Source of the DNA: Neocallimastix lanati (nom. inval.)
Taxonomy: Eukaryota > Neocallimastigomycota > Neocallimastigomycetes > Neocallimastigales > Neocallimastigaceae
NCBI GenBank assembly: GCA_016946835.1
Contig: JACVTC010000055.1
Location: forward strand, 731,001 to 795,000
Direction of reading: 5' to 3'
Length of the DNA stretch: 64,000 nt
The notes beneath the pieces are model-generated. The model saw only the letters and a list, made by a program, of their open reading frames with translations, did no database searches and was not told where the DNA came from. Both the position numbers and the translations under genes were made by a program. Positions 16,724 through 28,200 of the stretch are shown piece after piece. How positions within the stretch are numbered: position 1 is the first letter of the stretch; every line of letters begins with the position of its first letter.

Positions 16724-17690
16724 TTGTATTATATTATATTATTTAGTTTAATAATAAAGGAAAATTAATTTCAACATATACATTAATTTATGAATTGAAT
16801 ATTTTATGTATTAATTATATTTTTAAAACTTACTGGGCTGTTTTTTATCCTCATTAACAACAATTACATCAGTATATTCTTGTTCAATTGCCATTTCAAC
16901 CATTTTCTTTAAATCAAATTTTGGATGTCTTTTTACAAATTCTGAATTTGGGAAAATATCAACTAATTCATCTGTAAATCTATATGTATTCTATTTTTAA
17001 TATTAATTATAAATACAATGATTTGATAATAGTTTAGTAATATTTATTAAAGTACTATATTACATTTCTCTAATTAATATATATATATATATCTAATTTA
17101 TTAAATGTTATATTATTTTGATATTGACAGGTGTTGATTTTCTACTAGTTGTAATCAATATTTTTGGTGTTTTTCCATTAAAGAATTCAGCAAATTCATC
17201 AGTTTCTTCATCTTGCATAACCTTTGATTAAAGATATTAAAGTATTCCATTTTGATTCGAAATTTCAAATTATTTTTTTATTTTTATTATTTTATTTAAA
17301 ATTAATTATTATAATAAATATATATAGAAATATATATAAATATTAAATAAAATTAATTGAATTAATAATTATATATGAATTTAAAACATTAATAATAAAA
17401 CATATAAAAATTACTTCTTCGTCATCAACATCAACAACTGTTTCATCAAATTCTCTAGTATTTTCTAAAGTTTTTGGAATATTTTTCTTCAAACGTTCTT
17501 CTTTTTTTGTTGGATCTTCTTCTTCCTCCTTTTTACGTTGTTTTCTCATTTCTAATTTCTTCTGAGCTTTATCATGTTTTATCTTTGCTACAACATCTGC
17601 TCTTTTCATTTTATTTTTTATATTTTCGGTTTTAATTTTATCAGCTACACTGCTGATTTTTGATTTTATATTTGGGCGTGGAACCTTCAT
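15921..17690 (-). CDS. RPF1: Ribosome production factor 1 (Brix-domain protein)
   Basis: Seven exons on the minus strand join in frame: 17690-17415, 17221-17129, 16990-16834, 16674-16592, 16470-16292, 16192-16066 and 15959-15921, giving 317 residues, close to other fungal RPF1 proteins. Residues 1-90 are a Lys/Glu-rich basic N-terminus starting at the first ATG. The Brix domain follows: [84 protein letters not shown], and the diagnostic end [12 protein letters not shown]1 acts in the nucleolus in 60S subunit assembly and large-subunit rRNA maturation. Donors are mostly canonical (GTAAGT, GTATGT). The donor after exon 2 (GTCAAT) is unusual, but it keeps frame and gives the expected domain continuity. 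An (AAT)n-type tract lies in intron 3. The gene looks intact. Confidence 0.93.
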
Positions 17691-18405
17691 TATAATATAT
17701 ATATTTATATAGTTTTTGTTTTTTTTTTTATTATAATTTTTTTATTCTTATAAAACAAATTTTGGTAACACTATAGAATTCCTTTTGAATATAAGATTTA
17801 TATTTAAAATTAAATTAATGGATTTATTATATCAAAATTTATAATATATAGTAAAAATTAAATACATAAATTCACTTTTTTTTTTTTTTTTTTTTTTTGT
17901 TGATAAAAAATTTATAAAAAATTTATATTTAATTTTAAATTATTATAATTTTAAAATTTATATTAATATCCAATCATTAAAAAGTTATAAGAAAATTATT
18001 GGTATATCATAGTAAAATGAAAATATAATTTTTGTTAATAAATAGTAATGATATTAAATAATATAATAATAAAATACATATTATAATTTTATATTACATC
18101 TTTTCTTTATTTCTTTGTGACAATTATTTTGAAATCGAGGTTAAAATGGAAAATAAATAAAAAGATATATATAAACTTCTTTTAGTTTTAATAATATAAA
18201 AAAATATTATCAGGAATACTTTAAATATAATATTCAATAATAGAGAAAAAAAAATTTTTTTTATAATATTGTGTAACATGATTTTATATAAAATAATTTT
18301 ACATATAAAATATAATAATTTAAAAATAATATAAATATATATTAATTTAATTATTTAATTATTTTTTTATTTTGTTTATTTATTTATTTTTTTTTTTATT
18401 ATACT
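17691..18405. other. 5' flank of RPF1 and AT-rich spacer
   Basis: No ORF or repeat unit recognised. The RPF1 promoter should lie at the low-coordinate end, next to 17690. Poly(T) runs are present. Confidence 0.55.
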
Positions 18406-20450
18406 TATATTAGACTTCAGGCCAAGAGATAAAACTGCTGCTAAACTACTGCAGGATTAGAAAATACATTTCCATGAAAATATTTAAATATGTTAGAAAA
18501 TACCAAATACCGACCGGAAAGGAGAAGGATTATGTACAAGTTGAAGATCTCAAGGGATATTACATAGAAAAAACCGTCACAGAGAAACAAATTAATTTAG
18601 ATACTGACATAAATTTTATTTAAATAACAGTATTTCAGAAGAAATTAAGCAAAGTATCGACTTCGAAAAACACATCGTCTACCAAATATATAACATTCTC
18701 AAAGAATTAAATATTAAAGGTTAGAAAATAAAAAATTTAATTTATAAGATAATATTAATTTGTTCATTTTTGAATTAAATATATTCTTTAATGAACAAGA
18801 AGATATAATTAGTTCTTTATCGTAAGAAGAAAATATTAATTACATCTATACTTCTATTTCTATGAAATTAGCAATAAAAACAAATTTAATACTATATAAT
18901 GGAAGATAGGGAGCAGCTTCTTAATACTTAAAGAAAGTAATACCAAAAATGAAATATCTGAATTAATTAAGGGCAAACCTTGAAGTAAATAAAGATAAAG
19001 TTATTAAAAATTCAGTTATACTCAGTACAGAAATTAAAAGAAAAAAATAATAGAAATATAAAATGCTGTATCTGTAATAAAAGAGGACATAAAGCTAAGG
19101 ACTACTAGCATAACCCCAAGAATAAAAATAATAAGAATATGAAGAGGGATAGAAAAGAACAAACCAACAATGTGGAAGAAAGATGTAAACTAATCAATGT
19201 AAGGATAACCAATGCAACTTCTCAGATACCCTCTACGAAAACTAAACTACAATTCTGATAAATCAAGTTATTGAATAGGAGGGAAGTGTTGAAATAATAA
19301 AACAATAACCTAAATAAAACCTTAGCTATTATGTTTCTTCATCTGAAAGGGACACTCCCAACAAAGTAAACAAAGAAATAATCTGTTGGACAATAGATTC
19401 GGGAACAATATATTACATGACTAACCAACTCGAGCATCAGCATGACATAATACAATGTAATAAAATAATAGAATTTGCGAATGGTGGTAATGTAAAAGCA
19501 ACACATGAAGGATCGTATATAGGCTTCGTTAATAAAAAATAAAAAATTACATTAAAAAATGTATTATATATTCCTGTAATTTAAAAGAAGTTTGATATCT
19601 ATTGATAATCATAGTGAGGATATAAAACAGCATTCTATGGATAAAAATCTTGTTTTAGTTTATGGAACAGGAATAAAATATATACATGGATACTGTATCG
19701 GCTACAGGTACATTCATGTACTGAAATAAACACTTTTTAAAAATTTTAAACTATTATACAAGGTACAGTTGGGTCTTCTTCATGAGGACAAAAGGAGAAG
19801 TCTTTTATAACTTTGAAAAGTGGTAAAGAAGAATAAAGAACAGCTTTGGGAAGAATATAAATGGAAACGATTCACGAATAATCATTTTTGAAGATTTTTC
19901 ATAGACAATAGGACAATACAACAATTTTCAATCCCATATAATCCATAACAGAAGGAAGAGCTGAAAGGTTTCAAGAAATATTAATTTATAATGTATCAAC
20001 CATTTTAAAAGATGGAAGATTAAACCACAAGTTTTGGGAAGATCCTGTTAGAACGACAAATTACATTAATAACCGCTTACCACATCGAGGAAATAAAAAT
20101 GAAGTGCCTTTTGAAGTACTTTATAACGAAAAGGAAGATTATTGCAAGCTTAGAGTCTTCGGATGTCAAATGCTTTTTTATGTTTCAAAACATCTAAGAA
20201 CTCTCTACTTGGAATGTTTTTAGGTTATTTTCGTGAAAATCCAACTGCATATATAACACAAATAATAACAAAGTGATATTATCAAGAGCAAGTGGAATTC
20301 TTCGAAGACACATCTGGAAACACCCCAGTACCATTATCAACCTCTAAAATGGTGGACTTTGAATTAGAAGAAGAACAACAACAAGACCATTTAACTCAGG
20401 AATACAATGAAATAATAGTAACAATAGTCAAAGCGACATTGAATAAAATA
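18406..20450 (+). pseudogene. Ty1/copia retrotransposon relic: gag, protease, integrase
   Basis: Order and motifs are those of a copia element, scattered over all three frames. A gag-type zinc knuckle CCICNKRGHKAKDY lies at about 19061-19110, with the last Cys replaced by Tyr. A retroviral-type aspartic protease start WTIDSGTIYYMTNQ lies at about 19389-19430. An integrase C-terminal region follows (about 19975-20170), with LNHKFWEDPV, TNYINNRLPH and LRVFGCQM. Upstream (18406-19050) are weakly coding pieces, perhaps gag. Many stops, so it is dead. No terminal repeats could be paired. The RT half is missing here; a copia RT piece lies 7 kb away at 27.4 kb. Confidence 0.85.
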
Positions 20451-20878
20451 ATTTAATAATAATAATTCAAATAATTCAAATAATGATTTGCCACCAACCA
20501 ATAAAATTGATCCAAATAATTTTTATCAATATAATTTTAATTATAATTTACAGTTGCCTTTCAATAATAATTTACTTTTTGTAAATTATTTAAATCTTCA
20601 AATTTATATTCAAGGATTTTATAATTAAGAATCAGAAAATTTAAATGATTTTGACAATTTAAGAAATTTATATAAAAAATAATTACATTCAAAATGAGAA
20701 TTATAATTATCCTCAGAATGAATATAATGGTCAATTATAATTATATAAAAATAATTTAAATTTAAATTTTGATAATATTTAAGTGATCAAATTAATAATC
20801 CATTTAATGCATTTTTAAATTTAAAATCAAATTTAACTCAACAATATAATTTAATTGGTGAACAATTAAAAGAAAACA

Positions 20879-20912
<34 letters not shown>

Positions 20913-21560
20913 TGTATACCTAATGTTATTATCATTATCATTTTCATTTAAATTATTTAATTTTTTTTGATAATAACAATAACATTAGGTCTAATGTGAA
21001 TACAATCGAAGGTAAGGATTTAAATTCTATAGAGAATACTGTTAATAATAATATAAATAAAAGTAATAATGAGAATTCAGATAACTTAAATTTAAATTTT
21101 GAAAGCAACTTTAAAAACAATTTAAAAGAAAACATTTTAAAGTCAATATGTAAAAATAAACAAATTATTGAAAATATAAATTAAAATAAAAATAATAATA
21201 ATATTGATAATGTTAAAGATAATAATGGAATTAATGTTCGTTTAAATAATAATGACTTTAATAAGAATTGAAATAGTGATTATAAAATTCATATAATGAA
21301 TATCAAAATAATGATACAACTAAAACAATACAAGAAAATATTTTAACCGTTAATATAAAAATAATAATTATAATAAACAAATAAACAATGTAATTAAAAA
21401 TGTAAACAAAAAAGTGAACAAAAAAGTGAACAATTCAAATAAAGTAAACAATAGCACCCTAAATGAAAAACGAGAAAATAAAGTCAATTAATATTAAGGA
21501 TATAATAGTGACCAATTATTTTTATCAGCAGTAAAAGTGACTTACAGGAACCATAAAATT
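20451..21560 (+). other. Asn-rich, broken low-complexity sequence after the copia relic
   Basis: AAT/AAC-rich reading pieces (Asn, Tyr, Leu) run in changing frames, interrupted by a 26-base poly(A) at about 20881. The segments flanking 20928-20990 contain ACCTAATGTTATTATCATTA-like inverted copies. It is probably the linker part of the same retroelement. No function claimed. Confidence 0.4.
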
Positions 21561-21849
21561 ATTAAGTTAATATAATTTAAATAAATTTTTAATGTTTCAT
21601 TTGTATAGGTTTTATTTATTTATTTATTTCATTTTACTGCCTTTTTTAATAGATTCATATGAACTAATCATAAATTTAATTTTTTTTTTTTTTTTTGTTT
21701 TTTAATAAAATTTTTATTTTCATTTTTTAATAAAAAAAATAAAATCTTTTTTATATATATCAAGATTAAAAAAAAAATTTTTTTTATAGAATTCAATATT
21801 ATTAAGTTTAATAATATTAATAAACTTATATAATAGTATGTTATAAATG

Positions 21850-21910
21850 AGTGTTTGTCATTTCGCAAAATTTTAATAAATAGATAAATAAATAATAAAA
21901 TAAATAAATA
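21850..21910 (+). repeat. Solo left end of the CATTTCG foldback family
   Basis: GAGTGTTTGTCATTTCGC, then AAAATTTTAATAAATAGATA, nearly repeats the left end of the element starting at 22329, which lies 480 bp downstream. No right end pairs with it, so it is a truncated or partly duplicated copy. Confidence 0.6.
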
Positions 21911-22328
21911 AATAAATATAAAATATAAAATATAAAAATTATAAAATATAAAATATAAAATAAAAAATAAAAAAAATAAAAAAAAATAAAAAAATAAAAA
22001 ATAAAAATATACAATATAAAATATAAAATATAAAATATATAATATTAAAAAAAATAAAAAAAAAATAGAAAATAGAAAATAAAAAATAATAAATAAATAA
22101 TAATAAATAAAAAATAAAAAATAAAAAATAGATAATAAAAAATAAAAAATAGATACCCTACTAAAAACATTTATATTATATATTATAAATGATATATTAA
22201 TGTAATAAATATTGGAATCTTCTTAATAAATTAATAAATAATTAATTCAATTAGTTTTGATAAAGTACGCCTTTGGTTCAAGTTCTCTTGTTGGGAGAAG
22301 TTTTATAAAGTTGTTATTTAATTATAAA

Positions 22329-23712
22329 GAGTGTGTGTCATTTCGCAAAAATTCATTTCGGAAAAGTTTCATTTCGCAAAATTTTTTGTGTCATTTCGCA
22401 AAAGTTCATTTCGCAAAAATTTCATTTCGGAAAAGTTTCATTTCGCAAAATTTTAATAAATAGATAAATAAATAATAAAATAAATAAATAAATAATAAAA
22501 AAATAAAAAAAAAAAAAGAATTATAAAATATAAAATAAAAAATATAAAATAAAAAATATAAAATAAAAAATAAAAAATAAAAAAAAAAATAAAAATATAA
22601 AATATAAAATATAAAATATAAAATATAAAATATAAAATATAAAATATAAAATATAAAATATAAAATATAAAATAAAAAATAAAAAATAAAAAATAAAAAA
22701 TAAAAAATAAAAAATAAAAAATAAAAAATAAAAAATAAAAAATAAAAAATAAAAAATAAAAATTAAAAAAAAAAAAATAAAATATAAAATAAAAAATAAA
22801 AAATAAAAAATAAAAATAAAAAATATAAAATAAAAAATAAAAAAAAAAAAAATATAAAAAATATAAAAAATATAAAATATAAAATATAAAATATAAAATA
22901 TAAAATAAAAAAAAAAAATATAAAATATAAAATAAAAATAAAAATATAAAATAAAAAATATAAAATATAAAATATAAAATATAATTTAAAAAATAAAAAA
23001 AAATAAATACTATTTAAAATCATCCTAACTTTGTACTACTTTTAACTCCCTTTTTTATGATGTCCTCATCTTTTTTTTTTTTTTTTTTCTTTTAATTGAA
23101 TTATTTATAAATATTTCTTTTATTAAAAAAATTTATTAGCAATTTAAGATTTTTAAAATACTGCGCAAGGACTTAAAAGGTGTAAAATGATCAATTAATT
23201 ATTTAAATATTATTTTTTAATATTTTTTTTAATAATTATATTTTAAATTTAACAATTATATTTTAAATTATTATCCTTTACATCTTTTAAATTATTAATA
23301 CTTATTTTTTTATATATATAAAATTCTTATATATATTTTAAAAAATTATAAAACGTTTAAAACATATGATAAAATATTTTATTTTTTTAAAGAGTTAATT
23401 CTAATGAATATTTATTATTATATAATGTATATTTAATATATATATGTCCATATATATATGTATTTTTTTTTTAAAAAATTTAATTTTAAAATTTATTTAT
23501 TTATTATAGTTTTATATATTTATTTTTATTTATTTAGTTTTTTATTTAAATTATATATATTATTTATTTATTTTATTATTAATTTATTTATTTATTAAAA
23601 ATTTTGCGAAATGAAACTTTTCCGAAATGAAATTTTGCGAAATGAAACTTTTTATGTAAATTTTCCGAAATGAAACTTTCCGAAATGAAATTTTGCGAAA
23701 TGCTCCTCCCCC
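22329..23712. mobile_element. Foldback Mutator-like element A (1.38 kb), 9-bp target duplication
   Basis: Outer ends are GAGTGTGTGTCATTTCGC and GCGAAATGCTCCTCCCCC (GGGGGAGGAGCATTTCGC reversed). The element is flanked on both sides by AATTATAAA (22320-22328 and 23713-23721), a 9-bp target duplication of the size typical of Mutator-like elements. The terminal inverted repeats are about 150 bp and modular: tandem units alternate CATTTCGCAAAA and CATTTCGGAAAA, then give way to AAATAAATA-rich sequence. The interior has an AAAATAT/AAAAAT minisatellite (22500-22990) and a conserved core near 23090-23340. No transposase, so non-autonomous. Confidence 0.82.
22500..22990 (+). repeat. TATAAAA / TAAAAAA minisatellite
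   Basis: Long tandem blocks of ATATAAA and AAAAATA units, varying by one or two bases, inside foldback element A. ORFs predicted across it (Phe/Ile/Tyr only) are artefacts. Confidence 0.9.
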
Positions 23713-23721
23713 AATTATAAA

Positions 23722-24724
23722 ATTTATTTGTTTATTTAAAAATAATTATAAAATTAATACATGTATTTAATATTTATCTTGAAAATATAAAATAATTATA
23801 ATATAAATTTGGCATAAAATTGTGCTGCAAAGAATAATTATAAAGAATTATTCTTGTTTTTATATTTGAAATTCATAATAAACTATTTAATTAATTAATT
23901 CTCTTAGAGTAACTATTAAGTATTTAAAGTATTTAATATAAAAGTATTAAAATAATAATATAAAATATTAAAATAAAATATTCATAAAAATAATAATAAA
24001 ATATAAATTTATTATAATTAATAAAATATAAAATATTAATATAAAATAATAATTATTAAAAATAATTAAAAATATAATAAAATAAAATATTAAATATAAA
24101 AATAATAAAAATAATAAAAAGAAATTTATAAATTATTTCAATTTTAACATAACATAAAATTTATGTAATAAATTTTATGTTTACATTAATTTTTATGTTC
24201 TTTCATAATTTTATGTCTTTACATAATTTTAATTTTATCATGTTATTTTCGATCACGTTTTATTTATGTCACGAATTTGCAAATGATTTATTAATTTATT
24301 TTTATGTAATTATTAATATAATAATTTATTAATAATTAAAGTTTTTATTTACGTTTTATATCAGTTTCCATTTTATAACAATTATTATTATTAATTTTTA
24401 ATTTATCGGTGAACCAATAGTTTCAGTTTTATAGGTCAACAACAATAATGACAAAAAGGAAAAAAAAAAGTATAAAATAAAAAAAAATTCAGCAAAACTT
24501 TTAATTCTTTGAAAAAATTTTAACAAAAACATATACAAAAAAATATTTGAATTTAAAATTAAAAAAAGAAAAAATAAAAATATTATAATAAAAAAAAAAT
24601 AAATAAATAAATAAAAAAAAATAAAAAATAATTAATAACTTAAAAAGAAAAATTAATAAGTATAAAATTAACAAATAAGAAAGTAAATTCATTTAAAGTT
24701 AAAATATTTATTTTATCAACCAAA
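23722..24724. other. Spacer upstream of the CPBP gene
   Basis: AT-rich. Repeated ACATAAAATTTATGTAATAA-type words near 24150-24240 form short inverted repeats. Probably includes the promoter and 5' UTR of the following gene; no motif is specific. Confidence 0.5.
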
Positions 24725-25429
24725 ATGACAAACAATAAAAATACCGAAAATAATGTGAATTCTATGTCCGAAGAGGACAAAAAATCAATGGAATTTTTAA
24801 AATCTCAAGAAAATCAAGTAGTTGTTATTGATATTCCAAACCATAAAAACGAAATTGAAACTTCTAAGACTGAAAAGAAAAGAAAGCATGTAAACTTTTT
24901 TAAGCAATTTTTAATACCAAGAGTGTATTATACTGCTATAGTGGTTTATATATTGTTTATGATAACAAATAATATTGTTCATTTTTTATTAGTTGCATTA
25001 AATATTTATGATGAAGATGGTAAAAGTTTAAATGAAGAAGATTTAGAAGAAGCATTAGCTGATGGTAAATTAAAATATATATTTGTGATATATGTAGTTA
25101 TAATTGGTCCAATTATCGAGGAATTATTTTTTAGATTATTACTTTTCAGAGGTATATCTATTATTGGAGAAAAGATTGGTAAAAATAATAAATTTATTCG
25201 TAGATTTATTAAATTTTTAGCATACCTAATATCTAGTGCTGTTTTTGCATTTGGACATTTCGATTTTAGTTTTAAAGTACTTATGTCTGATTACGTAAAT
25301 TTCCCAATTTATTTTATTATGGGTATTTTTTTTGCTATTGCATATGACTACGATGGATACTTTTTAGCTGCTATATTAACACATATATTAAATAATGCTG
25401 TTGCAACATTATTAATTTTTATTTTATGA
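24725..25429 (+). CDS. CPBP-family intramembrane metalloprotease (CAAX-protease-like)
   Basis: Uninterrupted 234-residue frame starting at the first ATG (CCAAAATGACA context). Residues 1-60 are polar and cytosolic-looking, with a Lys-rich end. After that come about six hydrophobic segments. The CPBP/Abi signature is complete: EELFFR (Glu132-Glu133, Arg137), FGHFDF (His178) and THILNN (His220, Asn224), the presumed metal-binding and catalytic residues. The family cleaves within the membrane; eukaryotic Rce1 trims prenylated CAAX proteins, while bacterial members often act in peptide processing or immunity. The EExxxR...FxH...HxxxN layout and the lack of introns look bacterial-like, so horizontal origin is possible but inferred. 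Substrate unknown. Neighbours are transposon debris, with no operon-like partner. Confidence 0.88.
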   Translation: MTNNKNTENNVNSMSEEDKKSMEFLKSQENQVVVIDIPNHKNEIETSKTEKKRKHVNFFKQFLIPRVYYTAIVVYILFMITNNIVHFLLVALNIYDEDGKSLNEEDLEEALADGKLKYIFVIYVVIIGPIIEELFFRLLLFRGISIIGEKIGKNNKFIRRFIKFLAYLISSAVFAFGHFDFSFKVLMSDYVNFPIYFIMGIFFAIAYDYDGYFLAAILTHILNNAVATLLIFIL

Positions 25430-26067
25430 ATAAATGATAATAATGGAGTATTTTAAACTTTATTATTTACTAAATGATACATTAAATAAAAATTAAAAAT
25501 GAATATTTAGAATAATGATATGATTATTATTATTATTTTAATAAAATTTTATTTTTATTTTTATTTATAATTTTTTTTTTTTTTTTGAAAAATAAAATCA
25601 TGATACCAAAGATTTTAAAAAAGAAAAAGATTAAATAAATCATTAAAGTAAGCAAAATACATAATATGAAAAAAATTAAATAAATAAATAAATAAATAAA
25701 AAATAAAGTTAAAAAAATAAAAGAAAATTATGAATAAAATATTTAGTGTCAAAAAATATTGTTAATATAATGGATACCACACTATCTATTTTATAGATGT
25801 TACTTCTTTGTTTTATTATTTTAGTTTTAACTGGTGATAATGTTACTACACATGGTATACATCACACCGAAATTTTTAAAACTTTTGAACTTGTTTTTAT
25901 TCTTTATTGCATTAAATATTTTATGAGTAATTAAAATTTTTTTTTTTTTTTTTTATTTTTTTACTTAATTTATTACATACATTTTATTTTTTATTTTTTT
26001 TTAAAAAAATATAATACATTAAAATATAATTATCTCTTTAATAAAGCACGGAAATATATCCTCTCAG

Positions 26068-26105
<38 letters not shown>
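25430..26105. other. AT-rich spacer
   Basis: Poly(T)/poly(A) runs and 3' UTR-like sequence. A short patch at 25790-25870 (ACACATGGTATACATCACACC) is more complex but not recognised. Confidence 0.5.
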
Positions 26106-26106
<1 letters not shown>

Positions 26107-27135
26107 TAAACCATTTAAAATCTACTATTAATCATAACTTGTTCATTAATGATATTTTTAATAATTGTAATAAATATGGCATCTCAATTAGTGATAAACG
26201 TTGTTGTGGAGGTCTTTTCGCAGATAACATTGTGTTATGTGCTCCAACAAGATCCCAACTCAAGAAATTGTTAAAGTTTGTGAGTAAATGGGCTAGAAAC
26301 AATGAAATGCAATTTGGTATCAATAAATGTGCCAGTCTAGTAGTACGAGGGGAATTTTCTAGATTTCTTTATAATAGTAATCCTACCTTTTATCTTTCAA
26401 GTCAAGAGTTACCTAATACGAATTGTTATACCTACTTAGGTGTACCATTATCAAATGATCTAGAATTGAAACCGATCATACAGAGAATGAATAATAAAGT
26501 AAGAAAAGCACTTTATTCCATAAAAGGATTTCTTAAGAATCCTCATATTCCTGTCCCTTATAAAAGAATGTTATTTTCAGCTATAGTAATTAAACAAATT
26601 TCATATTATGCACCTCTACTTGGATCTAACAAAGAAAGAACGAGAAGTACATAGACACTAGTTAATTCAGGATTATACTGGATTGAAGGATTTTCTAAAG
26701 GGAATAGCTTTACTTCCCTTTATTGTGTTTCTAAAGAACTTAATATTCCTCCTCTTTTGGCTAAATGTGCGATTGCTCAGGTAAGGTGTTTTAAAAAATG
26801 GAAAAACTTGAAATGTATTATCTCTGATTTACTTAGAGATATATCTCGTTGTAAACGTCATGCATGGGATAAAGAAAGTAAAATTTTAGCTGACAAATTA
26901 GATAAATTTCCATCAAAAAAAGCTATTTTAAACTTTTACTGGGATAGAGATATGGCAGGAAAATCAATTAAAGCTAAGGCTTATAAAAAAAATAGATTTG
27001 AGAAAACTAGAGAGTGTCTTAAGCTAAATTATAAATATCCTGAATTTAGCGTTGATTATTACTTTTTATTTCACGTTACTTTTTCATTTATTATTATGTT
27101 CAAATTGGATAATATTTATTTATTTTATTAATTCT
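26106..27135 (+). pseudogene. 5'-truncated LINE relic, copy 2 (RT palm to C-terminal region)
   Basis: Closely matches the 3' part of the LINE at 5.9-6.5 kb. It begins within FINDIFNN just before the polymerase box, reads GLFADNIVLCAPTRSQ (so the second catalytic Asp of the FADD box is Asn), and continues through ELPNTNCYTYLGVPLSNDLE. A stop at 26652-26654 breaks the frame; the region from 26757 reads on through FKKWKNLKCIISDL and NFYWDRDM, matching the copy at 59.3 kb. It ends in YLFY before a poly(T). 5' truncation is normal for LINE insertion. Confidence 0.88.
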
Positions 27136-27137
27136 GT

Positions 27138-27171
<34 letters not shown>

Positions 27172-27399
27172 TAAAATTAATAGTATTCATGTATTTTATA
27201 AAAGAATAAATAAATAAAGATTAAAGTTCTCAATAATTGCGGCTATATATATATATATATAAAAACTATTCATAATAATAATAATATTTATGATAGTATT
27301 AATCCTTATAATTATAATCATAAAATATTAATTTTAATAATAATAATTCTAATAATATTAATTATAACAATAGTAATAATGATAATATCATCAATACTA

Positions 27400-27850
27400 T
27401 TGAAATTGAAGACGAAGAAGTATTTATCAATAAACCTTTAAATGTGCTCATGCCGATGAATGGGATATTGCCATTCAACAAGAGCCCAAGAATTCATATG
27501 ATAATAATACTATGACTTTTGCCAAAGAACTACCTAGAGAAAAATGACTAATTACAACAAGATGGGTTTTTTACAATTAAAAAAGATATGAATAATAAAA
27601 TTATTAGAAGAAAATTCATACTTGTTCAAGAAGTTTCAACAAAATATACAGTATTGATTATGAATTTACATATAATCTAATCTTAAAGAATGTGTATATA
27701 AAATTACTTCTTTCCTATGCTGCCAAACTTCAATGGACTGTCTACCAATTAGATTTCAATTCAGCCTACTTGAATGCCACCTTGAGCAAAGAAATTTACA
27801 CCTATATATTCCATTTATACGGTGATAAAAACTGAGTATTCAGCATTGGC
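27400..27850 (+). pseudogene. Ty1/copia reverse transcriptase fragment
   Basis: Broken frames contain the start of a copia RT: KELPREK, then TTRWVFYN, and after a gap LSYAAKLQWTVYQLDFNSAYLNATLSKEIY (about 27712-27805), matching the family pattern of a QLDxxxAFLNGxLxEEIY box. Stops interrupt it. It could be the missing 3' half of the copia relic at 18.4-20.4 kb, separated by later insertions, or another copy. Confidence 0.7.
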
Positions 27851-27989
27851 TAACTTAAAATTTAATATTAAATAGTTAATAAATAAAAAATTTTTTTATA
27901 AAATAAAATTTTATATATATCATAGTTTAAATTAATACATAGTATTTTAATATTGGCGATTTATTATTAAATAATATAATATTATCAAA

Positions 27990-28200
27990 AAAAATTTATT
28001 ATTATTTCATATAAAGTAAATTAGGAACTTAGTATTAGAATTTTCTTGAACTTGCAATAAAACTGCACCAATAATATAGGAAGAAGCAATTGTTCGAATG
28101 ATTAGTAGAGAATTAATTTCTGAGTATTTTAATAACGAATTCGAACAAATAACATTTTTGAGACTCTTAATGTCATCAATATAAATATTCATTCAAAGAA
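27990..28200 (-). pseudogene. Gypsy-like RNase H start, small fragment
   Basis: On the minus strand a 61-codon frame includes TIASSYIIGAVLLQVQEN and FLIYFI, resembling the (T/D)ASSYGIGAVLLQ box where Ty3/gypsy RNase H begins. The catalytic Asp of that box is not conserved (Ile in its place). No neighbouring domain is readable. Confidence 0.6.

Noticed and set aside
22329-22470. Possible CRISPR-like array (repeated CATTTCG units)
   Set aside because: Units are ~12-20 bp without unique spacers, and form inverted ends of a transposon in a eukaryotic context.
22763-23023. Minus-strand frame rich in Phe, Ile and Tyr
   Set aside because: Lies entirely in the TATAAAA/TAAAAAA minisatellite; no protein signal.
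24501-24692. Hydrophobic minus-strand frame upstream of the CPBP gene
   Set aside because: Poly(A)-rich spacer read in reverse; Phe/Leu/Tyr composition only.
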